Shown in pieces: positions 9,085 through 18,179 of a stretch of DNA of 64,000 bases; within the stretch, counting starts at the first letter, position 1, and each line of letters opens with the position of its first letter. Source of the DNA: CAYNLK01 sp964398055 (GTDB taxonomy: Bacteria > Chloroflexota > Anaerolineae > 4572-78 > J111); the NCBI GenBank assembly GCA_964398055.1, contig CAYNLK010000013.1, positions 1-64,000 of the forward strand, read 5' to 3'. Position numbers and translations under genes: made by a program. The notes beneath the pieces are model-generated. The model was not told the origin of the DNA, made no database searches, and saw nothing but the letters and a program-made list of their open reading frames with translations.

Positions 9085-10494
9085 ATGCAACTTGGACGTA
9101 CTGAAAAACCATTTCCTGCTCAAGCTGATGCGCCGCTCTTGCAGCCCGGGCATACGTATGGCTCAATCACCGACAAAATTGGTGATGCCGTGCTCAGCCG
9201 CAAGACTCCGTGGGGTTGGCTGGTCGGTTTTGGCCTGGGGGCGATCCTTTTTACCCTCTTTCTGATCGCAGTTACTTATCTATTCTATCGGGGGGTTGGC
9301 ATCTGGGGGATCAATATCCCGGTGGGCTGGGGTTTTGCCATCATCACCTTTGTCTGGTGGATTGGCATCGGTCACGCCGGGACGTTGATTTCGGCCATCC
9401 TGTTCCTGTTTCGGCAAAATTGGCGCACTTCCATCAACCGCTTTGCCGAAGCGATGACCTTGTTTGCCGTAGCCTGCGCCGGGTTGTATCCTATTTTGCA
9501 CCTGGGCCGGCCCTGGCTCTTCTACTGGATTATCCCCTATCCCAATACCTTTGGTTTGTGGCCGCAGTTCCGCAGCGCCCTCTCCTGGGACGTTTTTGCC
9601 ATTACGGCCTATGCCACCACCTCGGCGTTGTTCTGGTTCGTTGGGCTGATCCCCGATCTGGCGGCGATGCGCGACAAGGCCGAACATCCGCTGCTCAGGT
9701 TTTTATACGGCATGTTGGCCATGGGCTGGCGCGGCTCGGCCCGCCACTGGCATCACTACGACCGGGCTTACCTGCTGCTGGCGGCCATTGCCACGCCGCT
9801 GGTGGTCTCGGTCCATACCGTGGTCAGCTTCGACTTTGCTATCTCGGTGCTGCCCGGCTGGCATACCACGGTGCTGCCGCCCTTCTTTGTGGCCGGGGCG
9901 ATCTTTTCCGGTTTTGCGATGGTTATCACCCTGCTCATTCCCATCCGCAAAATTTACAAGATGCAAGATTTCATCACCGACCGCCACTTTGACCTGATGG
10001 CCAAAGTGATGCTGACGACCGGGTTGGTGGTCACTTATGGTTACGTAATCGAGTTCTTTGTTGGCTGGTACAGCGGCAGTGAATTTGAAATCTTTATGCT
10101 TTTGAACCGGGTGGGTGGTCCGTATGCCGTGCTGTACTGGGGTATGGTCTTTTGCAATTCGGTGGTGATTCAACTGCTTTGGTTCAAGCAGATCAGGCGT
10201 AACCTTTTGGTGCTGTTCATCATCTCAATTATTGTGAACATTGGCATGTGGCTGGAGCGCTTTGTGATTGTGGTCATCAGCCTCAGCGCCGACTTCATTC
10301 CATCCAGTTGGGCCTTATACTTCCCCACGGGCTGGGACTGGGCGCTGCTGCTGGGTACAATCGGGCTATTCTTGACCCTGTTGTTCCTGTTCATTCGGAC
10401 CATGCCGATGATTTCCATCTTTGAGGTGCGCGAGCTGCTCTTCAAAACTAAGGAACATGCCCAGCCTAAGAGTGAAACGGGGGTGCAGCTATGA
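9085..10494 (+). CDS. actC: Alternative complex III quinol-binding subunit ActC (NrfD-like)
   Basis: Integral membrane subunit of the NrfD/PsrC family, 469 residues with about ten helices; forms the quinol oxidation site and a possible proton path. Family-typical segments include GHAGTLISAILFL, the RPWLFYWIIPYPN loop and VVSVHTVVSFDFAISVLPGW. It follows actB by 5 bp and overlaps actD with ATGA, so it is translated as part of the complex. Length matches known ActC proteins (about 460-490). Confidence 0.93.
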   Translation: MQLGRTEKPFPAQADAPLLQPGHTYGSITDKIGDAVLSRKTPWGWLVGFGLGAILFTLFLIAVTYLFYRGVGIWGINIPVGWGFAIITFVWWIGIGHAGTLISAILFLFRQNWRTSINRFAEAMTLFAVACAGLYPILHLGRPWLFYWIIPYPNTFGLWPQFRSALSWDVFAITAYATTSALFWFVGLIPDLAAMRDKAEHPLLRFLYGMLAMGWRGSARHWHHYDRAYLLLAAIATPLVVSVHTVVSFDFAISVLPGWHTTVLPPFFVAGAIFSGFAMVITLLIPIRKIYKMQDFITDRHFDLMAKVMLTTGLVVTYGYVIEFFVGWYSGSEFEIFMLLNRVGGPYAVLYWGMVFCNSVVIQLLWFKQIRRNLLVLFIISIIVNIGMWLERFVIVVISLSADFIPSSWALYFPTGWDWALLLGTIGLFLTLLFLFIRTMPMISIFEVRELLFKTKEHAQPKSETGVQL

Positions 10495-11063
10495 GCGATG
10501 TAGCCGCCGTAAAAGCAGACATTTTTGGCCTGATGGCCGAATTCAGTGACGGCGAGGAGCTGGTGGAGAAAACCCGGCAGGCTTATGAGGCCGGTTACCG
10601 GAATTTAGACGCCTACACCCCTTTTCCGGTACACGGTCTATCCGAGGCGCTGGGATTGCGCCGCAACTGGGTGCCTTACATTGTGCTGTTGGGCGCTATC
10701 GCCGGCGGCCTGGCCGGTTACTTGATTCAGTACTACACCGCGGTGATTGACTATCCGATTAATATTGGCGGCCGGCCGTTCCATAGCTGGCCCGCTTTTA
10801 TGATTGTCACCTTTGAGTCGGCTGTGTTAGGGGCCGCGGTTGGGGCGGTGGTGGGGATGTTGGGGTTGAACAAGCTGCCGATGCCCTATCACCCTGTCTT
10901 TAACGTGCCCCGGTTCGAATTGGCCTCGCGGGATCGCTTCTTTTTGTGCGTTATGGTAACCGACCCGAAATTCGACCTGGGGGAGACCCGAAAATTCCTG
11001 GAAAGTTTGCAGCCGCAGGGCGTCTACGAGGTGCCGCAGGATGGCGCCGAGATTTACGAATGA
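10491..11063 (+). CDS. actD: Alternative complex III subunit ActD (DUF3341)
   Basis: DUF3341 membrane subunit, 190 residues, with two transmembrane helices (about 63-83 and 103-123) separated by the GRPFHSWPAF loop, as in ActD structures where it packs against ActC and ActB. Cytoplasmic ends are soluble; the DRFFLCVMVTDPKFD segment near residue 145 is typical. It begins inside the actC stop (ATGA) and is followed 37 bp later by actE. Confidence 0.9.
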   Translation: MSDVAAVKADIFGLMAEFSDGEELVEKTRQAYEAGYRNLDAYTPFPVHGLSEALGLRRNWVPYIVLLGAIAGGLAGYLIQYYTAVIDYPINIGGRPFHSWPAFMIVTFESAVLGAAVGAVVGMLGLNKLPMPYHPVFNVPRFELASRDRFFLCVMVTDPKFDLGETRKFLESLQPQGVYEVPQDGAEIYE

Positions 11064-11100
11064 GGCAACTCTGCCGCTTATGACGAAGGATAAGCATCGC

Positions 11101-11751
11101 ATGAAAAATCGCGCTCAACCCGGCAAGTCGTTATGGATGCTGTTGTTTCTGACCAGCTCGTTGATTTTACTCACTGGTTGCGACCTGGTCCCGTTCCACA
11201 TGCGCCAGCAGGCTTACTACCGGCCGCTGACGCCCAGCACCCTGTTTGAAGATGGGAGTTCGGCTCGACCGATTCCGGCCAACACCATCCCCCGCGGCGA
11301 GTGGGGCCAAATTATGCTGAATGAGGCGATGTACACGGGTAAAGTCAACGGTGAATATGTGGATACCTTCCCCATGCCGGTGACTCAAGCGGTGTTAGAG
11401 CGAGGCCGGGAGCGTTACGATATTTTCTGTTCACCGTGTCACAGCCGGGTTGGGGATGGTCAAGGGATGATTGTGCAGCGCGGTTTCCCCCAGCCCGCCT
11501 CATTCCACACCGACCGGCTGCGCCAGCAACCTGACGGCTACTACTACGAGGTCATTTCCAACGGTTTTGGCCGGATGTACAGCTATGCCTCGCGTATCCA
11601 ACCGGAGGATCGCTGGGCCATTGTAGCCTATATCCGGGCGCTGCAACTAAGCCAGAATTTCCCGGTTGAGTCTTTGCCGGCGGAGGATCTGCCCCGCTTA
11701 GATGGTCAACCTGCACCGAAGGAGTCTGAGGAGTCCCATGAATCAGAGTGA
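11101..11751 (+). CDS. actE: Alternative complex III monohaem cytochrome c lipoprotein ActE
   Basis: Monohaem cytochrome c of 216 residues. Signal peptide with lipobox LLTGC, Cys27 being the lipidated residue; haem site CSPCH at 110-114; a likely axial Met in GFGRMYSYA. It accepts electrons from ActA and hands them to the oxidase. The ATG at 11101 has AAGGA 10 nt upstream; an ATG seven codons earlier is in frame but would put charged residues before the signal. The 3' end overlaps actF by 14 bp. Confidence 0.9.
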   Translation: MKNRAQPGKSLWMLLFLTSSLILLTGCDLVPFHMRQQAYYRPLTPSTLFEDGSSARPIPANTIPRGEWGQIMLNEAMYTGKVNGEYVDTFPMPVTQAVLERGRERYDIFCSPCHSRVGDGQGMIVQRGFPQPASFHTDRLRQQPDGYYYEVISNGFGRMYSYASRIQPEDRWAIVAYIRALQLSQNFPVESLPAEDLPRLDGQPAPKESEESHESE

Positions 11752-12910
11752 AGCATTACAGCCACGCCTCAATCGAATCCAGCAGTGGTCGCTGATCGTC
11801 GGCGGCGCCGGCGTGATTTTGAGCCTGGTCGGCGCGTTTATCAGCCGGGAACAGTTTTTCCAATCGTACCTGTTTGGCTACCTGTTCTGGGTCTCCATTG
11901 CCCTGGGTTGCGTGGCTGTGACCATGCTCCACCACGTTACCGGCGGGGCCTGGAGCTTTACCATTCGCCGCCTGGCCGAAAGCGGGGCTATGACCTTACT
12001 GCTGATGGCCGTGTTATTCATTCCTATTTTGCTGGGCATCAACCAGCTTTACCTGTGGGCCAGGCCCGAGATTGTGGCCGAATCCGTCTTGGTGCAACAT
12101 AAAGCGCCCTATTTGAACGTGCCCTTCTTTATCGTCCGGGCGGTGATATACTTTGCCATCTGGATTGGCCTGGCCTATTTGCTGAATAAGTGGTCGCAGG
12201 AGCAGGATGACACGGCTGCTCCAAGTTTGACCAACCGGCTGCGGACTCTGAGCGCCCCCGGCTTGATCCTTTACGTGCTGACTGCCTCCTTTGCCGCGTT
12301 TGATTGGATGATGTCGCTGGAGCCGGAGTGGTTCTCATCGATCTACGGCCTCCTGTTTATTGCCGGGAATGCGCTGGGCACGATGGCCTTTGCTATTGTT
12401 GGGGTGGCTTTGTTAGCCAAATATGCTCCGCTATCTCGGTGGATCTCGGCCAACATCTACAACGACCTGGGCAACTTCTTGCTGGCTTTTGTGGCCTTTT
12501 GGGCCTACATTTCCTTTTCCCAGTTTTTGATCATCTGGTCGGCCAACTTGCCGGAGGAGGTTGGCTGGTACATCGTCCGGACTCAGGGGGGCTGGCAATG
12601 GCTGGCGATGGCGTTGATCTTCTTTCATTTTGCCCTGCCCATGGTGATCTTGCTGGCTCGTTGGGCCAAACGCCGGGTACAAATTTTAACAGCCATCGCC
12701 GCCTTTGTGCTGGTGATGCAACTGGCGGTTATTTTTTGGCTGGTAATGCCGGCCTTTCACCCGCTCGGTTTTCATTTGCACTGGCTCGACCTGGTGCTGC
12801 CGGTTGCCATTGGCGGCCTGTGGCTGGCCTTTTTCAGTTGGCAGTTGCAGAAAAAATCCCTTGTACCGTTGCACGATCCTCGTTTCCAGGAGGTGCCGGC
12901 CCATGACTGA
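11738..12910 (+). CDS. actF: Alternative complex III membrane subunit ActF (NrfD-like)
   Basis: Second NrfD-like membrane subunit of alternative complex III, 390 residues and about ten helices, paralogous to ActC but shorter. Recognisable parts are the ALGCVAVTMLHHVTGGAWS segment, the TASFAAFDWMMSLEPEWFS region and FLIIWSANLPEEVGWY. Thought to take part in proton movement and to anchor the complex. Start is set by GAGGAG just upstream of the ATG at 11738, inside the end of actE. Confidence 0.92.
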   Translation: MNQSEALQPRLNRIQQWSLIVGGAGVILSLVGAFISREQFFQSYLFGYLFWVSIALGCVAVTMLHHVTGGAWSFTIRRLAESGAMTLLLMAVLFIPILLGINQLYLWARPEIVAESVLVQHKAPYLNVPFFIVRAVIYFAIWIGLAYLLNKWSQEQDDTAAPSLTNRLRTLSAPGLILYVLTASFAAFDWMMSLEPEWFSSIYGLLFIAGNALGTMAFAIVGVALLAKYAPLSRWISANIYNDLGNFLLAFVAFWAYISFSQFLIIWSANLPEEVGWYIVRTQGGWQWLAMALIFFHFALPMVILLARWAKRRVQILTAIAAFVLVMQLAVIFWLVMPAFHPLGFHLHWLDLVLPVAIGGLWLAFFSWQLQKKSLVPLHDPRFQEVPAHD

Positions 12911-13325
12911 TATCAAGCCTGTCAATGAGCCTCTCGAAAATCCCGATATCGCTTTTGAACAGAGCGACGCGAACATTCGCCGGTCGGTGTTTTGGGGGGG
13001 CGCCGTACTGGTTTTGATCTTCGTCGCCATGCTGGTCGTTTTTCTGATGATCGGCGTCTTTTCCAGTTACCGGGCCGCCGTGGATCCAACCCCGCCGCCG
13101 ATGGCCCAATTCCGGCCAACGCCGCCCTTGCCGCGGCTGCAACCGAATCCGGTCGACCGGCAAACGGCCGAGCAAGAGTTAGCCAATATGAAAGCGGCAG
13201 AAGATTTTATTTTGAACTCGTATGGCTGGGTCGATCAGCAGGCCGGGATCGTGCGCATTCCCATCGAGCGGGCTATGCAACTGTTGGTAAAGGAGGAAGG
13301 GCTGGCGCCCGAACCGGCTAAGTAA
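12903..13325 (+). CDS. Single-helix membrane protein of the act-cox cluster
   Basis: 140-residue protein with one transmembrane helix (about residues 30-52), a Pro-rich linker (residues 60-82) and a conserved-looking tail containing ILNSYGWVDQQAGIVRIPIE. Similar tails occur in small proteins encoded beside SCO and oxidase genes, and the position matches that of the small last act-operon subunit in other bacteria. Role is inferred only: an accessory subunit or an assembly protein. It overlaps actF by 8 bp, with AGGAGG before its ATG. Confidence 0.75.
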   Translation: MTDIKPVNEPLENPDIAFEQSDANIRRSVFWGGAVLVLIFVAMLVVFLMIGVFSSYRAAVDPTPPPMAQFRPTPPLPRLQPNPVDRQTAEQELANMKAAEDFILNSYGWVDQQAGIVRIPIERAMQLLVKEEGLAPEPAK

Positions 13326-13379
13326 GTAGAGAGCATTCGGTAATTCAGAACCCCTGGTAACTTCTGAAAAAAGATTGAA

Positions 13380-14225
13380 ATGTTTCAAGGTAAGCGTATT
13401 TGCCTCAGCAGGTTACTCCAAATAATTTTCGCCCTGACCTTCCTCGGGTTGGCCGTTAAGCCGGCTCAGGCCCAGGAGCCTTTGCCGCAAGATCTGATTC
13501 GCCAGGTTGGCTTTGACCAAAAGCTGGGTGAATCCATTCCCCTGGACCTGACTTTTACCGATTCGACAGGCCAGCCGGTCAAACTGGGCGATTACTTTGG
13601 CCAGAAACCGGTCATTTTGTCCCTGGGCTACTACGAATGTCCGATGCTCTGTTCGCTGGTCCGTAATGGCCTGTATGAGAGTCTCAAACAGTTAGATTTT
13701 ACCGTGGGCAACGAGTTCAATGTGGTGATCGTCAGCATCGACCCGGCTGAGACGCCGGAGGATGCCGAAGTCAAGCGGCAAGTGTCGATGATGAACTACG
13801 AACGGGGGACCTCGGGCGATGGCTGGAATTTTCTGGTGGGTGAGGAGGAGAGCATCCGGCAGTTGGCTGAAGCGATTGGCTTTCACTACACCTACGATGC
13901 CGAGATAGACCAATACCTTCATCCCAGCGGCATTGTGGTCTTGACTCCGCAAGGTCAGCTTTCCCGCTATTTCTACGGGATTGAATACCCGGCCCAGGAT
14001 ATGCGGCTGGGTTTGGTGGAAGCAGCCGATAATCAGATCGGCTCGGCGGTGGACCAATTCTTATTACTCTGCTATCACTACGACCCTGTCTCCGGCAAAT
14101 ATACCTTGTTCATTATGAATATCATTCGCATGATTGGCCTGCTGACGGTCGTCATCATCGGGGGGGTGTTATTCTTGATGCTGCGGCGAGATCGAAACAA
14201 AACTCTCACCCCAAATTTGGGCTGA
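13380..14225 (+). CDS. SCO1/SenC-type copper chaperone
   Basis: SCO family thioredoxin-fold protein that delivers copper to, or reduces, the CuA site of cytochrome oxidase subunit II. The 281-residue product has a signal peptide ending near AQAQ (residue 32), the copper-binding CPMLC motif in a GYYECPMLCS context, a downstream ligand His in YLHPSG, and an unusual extra C-terminal membrane helix (about 245-265) that would tether it. It sits directly before coxB, as expected for its partner. No strong ribosome site precedes the ATG. Confidence 0.9.
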   Translation: MFQGKRICLSRLLQIIFALTFLGLAVKPAQAQEPLPQDLIRQVGFDQKLGESIPLDLTFTDSTGQPVKLGDYFGQKPVILSLGYYECPMLCSLVRNGLYESLKQLDFTVGNEFNVVIVSIDPAETPEDAEVKRQVSMMNYERGTSGDGWNFLVGEEESIRQLAEAIGFHYTYDAEIDQYLHPSGIVVLTPQGQLSRYFYGIEYPAQDMRLGLVEAADNQIGSAVDQFLLLCYHYDPVSGKYTLFIMNIIRMIGLLTVVIIGGVLFLMLRRDRNKTLTPNLG

Positions 14226-14259
14226 GCAATTCTGAGTGAGGTGAAGGTTAGGTAGCTCT

Positions 14260-15192
14260 ATGACTGATTTTCCAATTTTCCCTGAACAGGCGTCGAGCAT
14301 TGCCGCTCAAATTGATGCCCTTTTCCTGGTGTTGACCGGCTTGAGTCTGGCTTTTGCCGTGCCGGTGGTGATCTTTCTCATCTTTTTTGCCGTCCGTTAC
14401 CGGCAAGGCCAGCGAGTCGACCGGTCCAAGCGGATTTATGAAAGTTTCAAGGTCGAGTTTGCCTGGTCGTTCATTCCCTTCATGTTGGGCATGACGATGT
14501 TCGGTTGGGGCGCGTTTGTATATTATCACTACGCCACTGCGCCGGAAGATACTTTGGATATCTATGTGATTGGCAAACAGTGGATGTGGCACGTCCAACA
14601 TCCGTCGGGCAAGAGCGAAATCAATGATCTGCACATCCCGGTCAACCGCCCTATCAAACTGATTATGACCTCCCAGGATGTGATACATAGTTATTTCATT
14701 CCGGCTTTTCGGATCAAGCAGGACGTTTTGCCGGGACGCTATACCACATTGTGGTTTGAGGCGACCAAACCCGGTGAGTACCACATGTTTTGCACCGAAT
14801 ATTGCGGCACCGAGCACTCCCGCATGGGCGGCACAGTCTATGTGCTGGAGCAAAACGAATATCAGCGCTGGTTGGGCGGCGGGGCCGCGGTGGAACCCCT
14901 TGAGGTTACCGGCGAGCGGGTCTTCCAACAGCAGGGGTGTCTCTCCTGCCACAGCGGCCAACCGGGCGCGCTGGGACCCAACTTGGCCGGCATCTTTGGC
15001 CACGAAGTAGAATTTGAAGATGGTTCGACTACCGTCGTTGATGAAAGTTACCTGCGCGAGTCGATTCTCAATCCCCAGGCCAGGATTGTCGCCGGCTATG
15101 CGCCGGTTATGCCAACTTACGAAAATATTTTGAGTGAAGATCAGGTGCTGCAATTGGTTGCCTACATCAAATCGTTGGCAGCCACTCAATAG
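14260..15192 (+). CDS. coxB: Cytochrome c oxidase subunit II with fused cytochrome c (caa3 type)
   Basis: Subunit II of a caa3-type oxidase, 310 residues: two N-terminal helices, a cupredoxin domain with the complete CuA motif CTEYCGTEHSRM (C178, C182, H186, M189), and a C-terminal cytochrome c domain with CLSCH at 227-231. Electrons from ActE or its fused haem go to CuA and then to subunit I. The fused haem fits direct docking with alternative complex III. Followed by coxA after a 64-bp gap. Confidence 0.95.
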   Translation: MTDFPIFPEQASSIAAQIDALFLVLTGLSLAFAVPVVIFLIFFAVRYRQGQRVDRSKRIYESFKVEFAWSFIPFMLGMTMFGWGAFVYYHYATAPEDTLDIYVIGKQWMWHVQHPSGKSEINDLHIPVNRPIKLIMTSQDVIHSYFIPAFRIKQDVLPGRYTTLWFEATKPGEYHMFCTEYCGTEHSRMGGTVYVLEQNEYQRWLGGGAAVEPLEVTGERVFQQQGCLSCHSGQPGALGPNLAGIFGHEVEFEDGSTTVVDESYLRESILNPQARIVAGYAPVMPTYENILSEDQVLQLVAYIKSLAATQ

Positions 15193-15256
15193 ACCTTGAA
15201 ATTAGCGCCGGGCCCTTTTGTTCCGGTTGACCATCTCATTAAAGGAGTTGACAGTT

Positions 15257-16903
15257 ATGACCGTCATGACGCCTGAAGTAAGACTTAAGCCCCACCAGGA
15301 TTATTTGAATTGGACTTATGGGCTTAGATCGTGGTTGCTGACCACCGATCACAAACGGATTGGCGTTTTGTATTTGATCTCGATCACCTTTTTCTTCTTG
15401 CTGGGTGGAATTGCCGCCACGCTGATCCGTTTAGACCTGCTCACGCCGCAGGGGGATCTATTACAGTCTGATACCTACAATAAATCTTTCACCTTGCACG
15501 GGGTGATCATGGTTTTCTTTTTTCTGATCCCCTCGATTCCGGCCACGATGGGAAATTTCTTCTTGCCGATTATGATCGGGGCTAAAGATTTGGCCTTTCC
15601 TCGCTTGAATCTGGCCAGTTGGTACGTTTACATGTTGGGGGGGGCTTTTACCCTGGCGGTGGTTGTTTTGGGTGGAGTCGACACCGGCTGGACCTTCTAC
15701 ACGCCTTACAGCAGTACCTACGCTAATTCGGCCGTCATTTTGGCTGCGGTCGGCATTTTTACGGCCGGCTTCTCCTCCATCTTCACCGCCATCAACTTCA
15801 TCGTCACCACCCACAAGATGCGGGCGCCAGGTCTGACCTGGTTCCGCTTGCCCCTCTTTGTATGGGCTATGTACGCCACCAGCCTGATTATCATCCTGGG
15901 CACGCCGGTACTGGCCATTACCTTGCTGTTGGTGGGGGTTGAACGGCTCTTCCGGATTGGTATTTTCGATCCCGCCCTGGGCGGCGACCCGCTCTTATTC
16001 CAGCACCTGTTCTGGTTTTACTCCCACCCGGCTGTTTACATTATGATCCTGCCGTCGATGGGGATTGTTAGTGAAATTATCACAGCCTTTGCCCGCCGGC
16101 GCATCTTTGGCTACAAGGCGATTGCCCTCTCCAGCCTGGCCATTGCAATTTTGGGCTTCCTGGTCTGGGGTCATCATATGTTCGTCAGCGGACAGACCGT
16201 CTATGCCGGCCTGATCTTTTCGGCCCTTACCTTCACCGTGGCTATTCCCTCGGCCATCAAAGTCTTCAATTGGACGGCCACGCTCTACAAAGGCGATATT
16301 GTGCTAAAAACGCCGATGCTCTATGCCCTGGGTTTCATCGGCCTGTTCATCATCGGCGGCTTGACCGGGCTGTTTTTGGGCACCACTGCCGTTGACGTTC
16401 ACGTACACGACACCTATTTTGTGGTGGCCCACTTTCACTTCGTGATGGTTGGGGCCACGATTATGGCCTATTTGGGCGGCCTGCATTACTGGTGGCCCAA
16501 AATGACCGGCAAAATGTACAGTGAGGGCTGGGGCGTCACTTCGGCCATTGTGATCTTTGTCGGCTTCATTTTAACTTTCTTGCCCCAATTTGTGATGGGT
16601 TACCTGGGGATGCCCCGCCGCTATCACGTCTATCCCGAGGAGTTCCAGATTTATCACGTTGCTTCCACCGCCGGCGCTACAATTATGGCAATTGGCTATC
16701 TGTTGCCGTTGATCTATCTGCTCTTCTCCTTCCGGTATGGTCAAGCGGCCGGGCCCAATCCCTGGGAGGCCAAGGGGCTGGAATGGACCATCCCCTCGCC
16801 GCCCCCGCCCCATAATTTTGATAAAACGCCGGTGGTGACGGAAGAAGCCTATGCCTACCCGGAATTTGTTGCCAAGGAAGCAGAGGAGTCAAAAAATGGC
16901 TGA
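15257..16903 (+). CDS. coxA: Cytochrome c oxidase subunit I, A2 type
   Basis: Catalytic haem-copper subunit, 548 residues and about 12 helices, that reduces O2 and pumps protons. Haem and CuB ligands are visible in FTLHGVIMVF, YSHPAVY, HHMFVSG and VVAHFHFVMVG; the Tyr of HPAVY is the cross-linked residue. The usual D-channel Glu (HPEVY) is replaced and a YS pair precedes HP, the mark of A2-family oxidases such as those of Thermus and Rhodothermus. AAAGGAG lies about 10 nt before the chosen ATG at 15257. Confidence 0.95.
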   Translation: MTVMTPEVRLKPHQDYLNWTYGLRSWLLTTDHKRIGVLYLISITFFFLLGGIAATLIRLDLLTPQGDLLQSDTYNKSFTLHGVIMVFFFLIPSIPATMGNFFLPIMIGAKDLAFPRLNLASWYVYMLGGAFTLAVVVLGGVDTGWTFYTPYSSTYANSAVILAAVGIFTAGFSSIFTAINFIVTTHKMRAPGLTWFRLPLFVWAMYATSLIIILGTPVLAITLLLVGVERLFRIGIFDPALGGDPLLFQHLFWFYSHPAVYIMILPSMGIVSEIITAFARRRIFGYKAIALSSLAIAILGFLVWGHHMFVSGQTVYAGLIFSALTFTVAIPSAIKVFNWTATLYKGDIVLKTPMLYALGFIGLFIIGGLTGLFLGTTAVDVHVHDTYFVVAHFHFVMVGATIMAYLGGLHYWWPKMTGKMYSEGWGVTSAIVIFVGFILTFLPQFVMGYLGMPRRYHVYPEEFQIYHVASTAGATIMAIGYLLPLIYLLFSFRYGQAAGPNPWEAKGLEWTIPSPPPPHNFDKTPVVTEEAYAYPEFVAKEAEESKNG

Positions 16904-17549
16904 TCACTCGTCCTCGTCTGTGGTTGCCCCCTACTTTAGCAATATCGAGCAGCAACGTGAAGCCAATATGCTCGGTATGTGGGTCTTTTTGGCTACCGAG
17001 GTGATGTTTTTTGGCGGCCTGTTTGTAGCTTACGCCGCTTACCACCTGGCCTACCCGGTCGCCTTCGCCGCCGCCAGTCAGGAACTCGATTTGATCCTGG
17101 CCAGTATCAACACGGTCGTGTTACTGTGCAGCAGTTTGACGATGGCTCTGGCCGTTCATTCGGCCCAGATCGATAAAAAGAGAAATCTGGTAATCTACCT
17201 ATTGCTGACCATTGTCTTGGGGTTGATCTTCTTGGGCATCAAAGTGGTGGAATACGGCGAGAAGTTCAGTCATAACTTGGTGCCCGGTCCAAACTTTATG
17301 TTCCATGGGCCGCCCGAAGGCGAACTATTCTTCAGCCTCTATTTTGCTACGACGGGTTTGCACGCGATTCATATGATTATTGGCATCGGCGTGTTGAGTT
17401 ATTTTGTGATCAAGGCGCTGCGTAACCACTTTACCTCCATCACCTACGACCCGGTGGAGATGGTTGGCCTCTACTGGCACTTCGTCGATATTGCCTGGGT
17501 CTTTATCTTTCCGTTGTATTACCTGATTGATCGCAGCGCCCACTTCTGA
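16896..17549 (+). CDS. coxC: Cytochrome c oxidase subunit III
   Basis: Subunit III, 217 residues with five predicted helices; stabilises subunit I and its proton uptake. Typical features: LGMWVFLATEVMFFGGLFVAY near residue 30, the GLHAIHMIIGIG helix and the terminal GLYWHFVDIAWVFIFPLYYL. It starts within the last codons of coxA (8-bp overlap) after a GAGGAG ribosome site, so the two subunits are coupled. Confidence 0.94.
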   Translation: MADHSSSSVVAPYFSNIEQQREANMLGMWVFLATEVMFFGGLFVAYAAYHLAYPVAFAAASQELDLILASINTVVLLCSSLTMALAVHSAQIDKKRNLVIYLLLTIVLGLIFLGIKVVEYGEKFSHNLVPGPNFMFHGPPEGELFFSLYFATTGLHAIHMIIGIGVLSYFVIKALRNHFTSITYDPVEMVGLYWHFVDIAWVFIFPLYYLIDRSAHF

Positions 17550-17605
17550 TCTTTGGGCTGAATCGCCAGGTCAATCTCAACCTGCTTGTTTTTTGGAGGA
17601 GCTAA

Positions 17606-17941
17606 ATGGTAGAACATAATCACCACATTGTGCCGGTCAAAACTCTGCTGATCGTCTTTGCTGCCTTACTGGGGCTTATGATCGTGACGGTTGCTGTCGC
17701 CTTTTTCGACTTTGGCATTTTGAACAAGGGGATTGCGCTGGCTATCGCCACCACTAAGGCGGCCCTGATCATGCTCTTTTTTATGAACTTGCGTCACAGT
17801 ACCAAACTGATCTGGGTGTTTGCCGGTCTCGGCTTTTTTGGCCTGGCGATTATGATCATCATTGCCATGGGCGACTATGTGGCCCGCGGCGGCGTGATCG
17901 TACCCGACGCCGCGCCTTACTTCCAACCGTTTTTGCAGTAG
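17606..17941 (+). CDS. coxD: Cytochrome c oxidase subunit IV (prokaryotic)
   Basis: Small membrane protein of 111 residues with three helices, fitting the prokaryotic subunit IV family (COX4_pro): the second helix begins IALAIATTKAALIMLFFMNL, followed by RHSTKLIW. It is the last gene of the act-cox block, 56 bp after coxC, with TTGGAGGAG upstream of the ATG. Confidence 0.88.
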   Translation: MVEHNHHIVPVKTLLIVFAALLGLMIVTVAVAFFDFGILNKGIALAIATTKAALIMLFFMNLRHSTKLIWVFAGLGFFGLAIMIIIAMGDYVARGGVIVPDAAPYFQPFLQ

Positions 17942-17980
17942 CTCTTATTACCGAATACTTTTCTCCCAGCGGTATGATCT

Positions 17981-18068
17981 TGAAACACGAATGGCTCGAA
18001 AGACCGATTTACCCGAATGAAATCGAGTAGTTTCGACTTATTCGTTTTTTCGTGGCTTTCGTGTTTCA
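17981..18068. repeat. Intergenic palindromic repeat
   Basis: Perfect 11-bp arms TGAAACACGAA (17981-17991) and TTCGTGTTTCA (18058-18068), with further imperfect pairing inward. The interior is rich in CGAA/TTCG words. It resembles the dispersed CACGAA-type intergenic palindromes common in Chloroflexota and some Cyanobacteria. Confidence 0.6.
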
Positions 18069-18112
18069 AAGTTGCCCAGTAGGAACCATAGCTTATCGAT
18101 TGCTCCTAAAAC

Positions 18113-18157
18113 AAGTGACCGCCGCTGACTCCATAATGGTCAGGTTGGCGGTCGCTT
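18113..18157 (-). terminator. Likely terminator of SURF1, facing coxD
   Basis: Stem of GACCGCC (18117-18123) with GGCGGTC (18147-18153), continued after a bulge by CTGAC/GTCAG, loop of 9 nt. On the minus strand it is followed by TTGTTTT. It lies between the convergent coxD and SURF1 genes. Confidence 0.5.
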
Positions 18158-18179
18158 ATCTATTGCCGTTACCATCGCT

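Noticed and set aside
14248..15189. 313-codon antisense frame opposite coxB
   Set aside because: coxB is certain from CuA and haem motifs; the antisense frame is a shadow.
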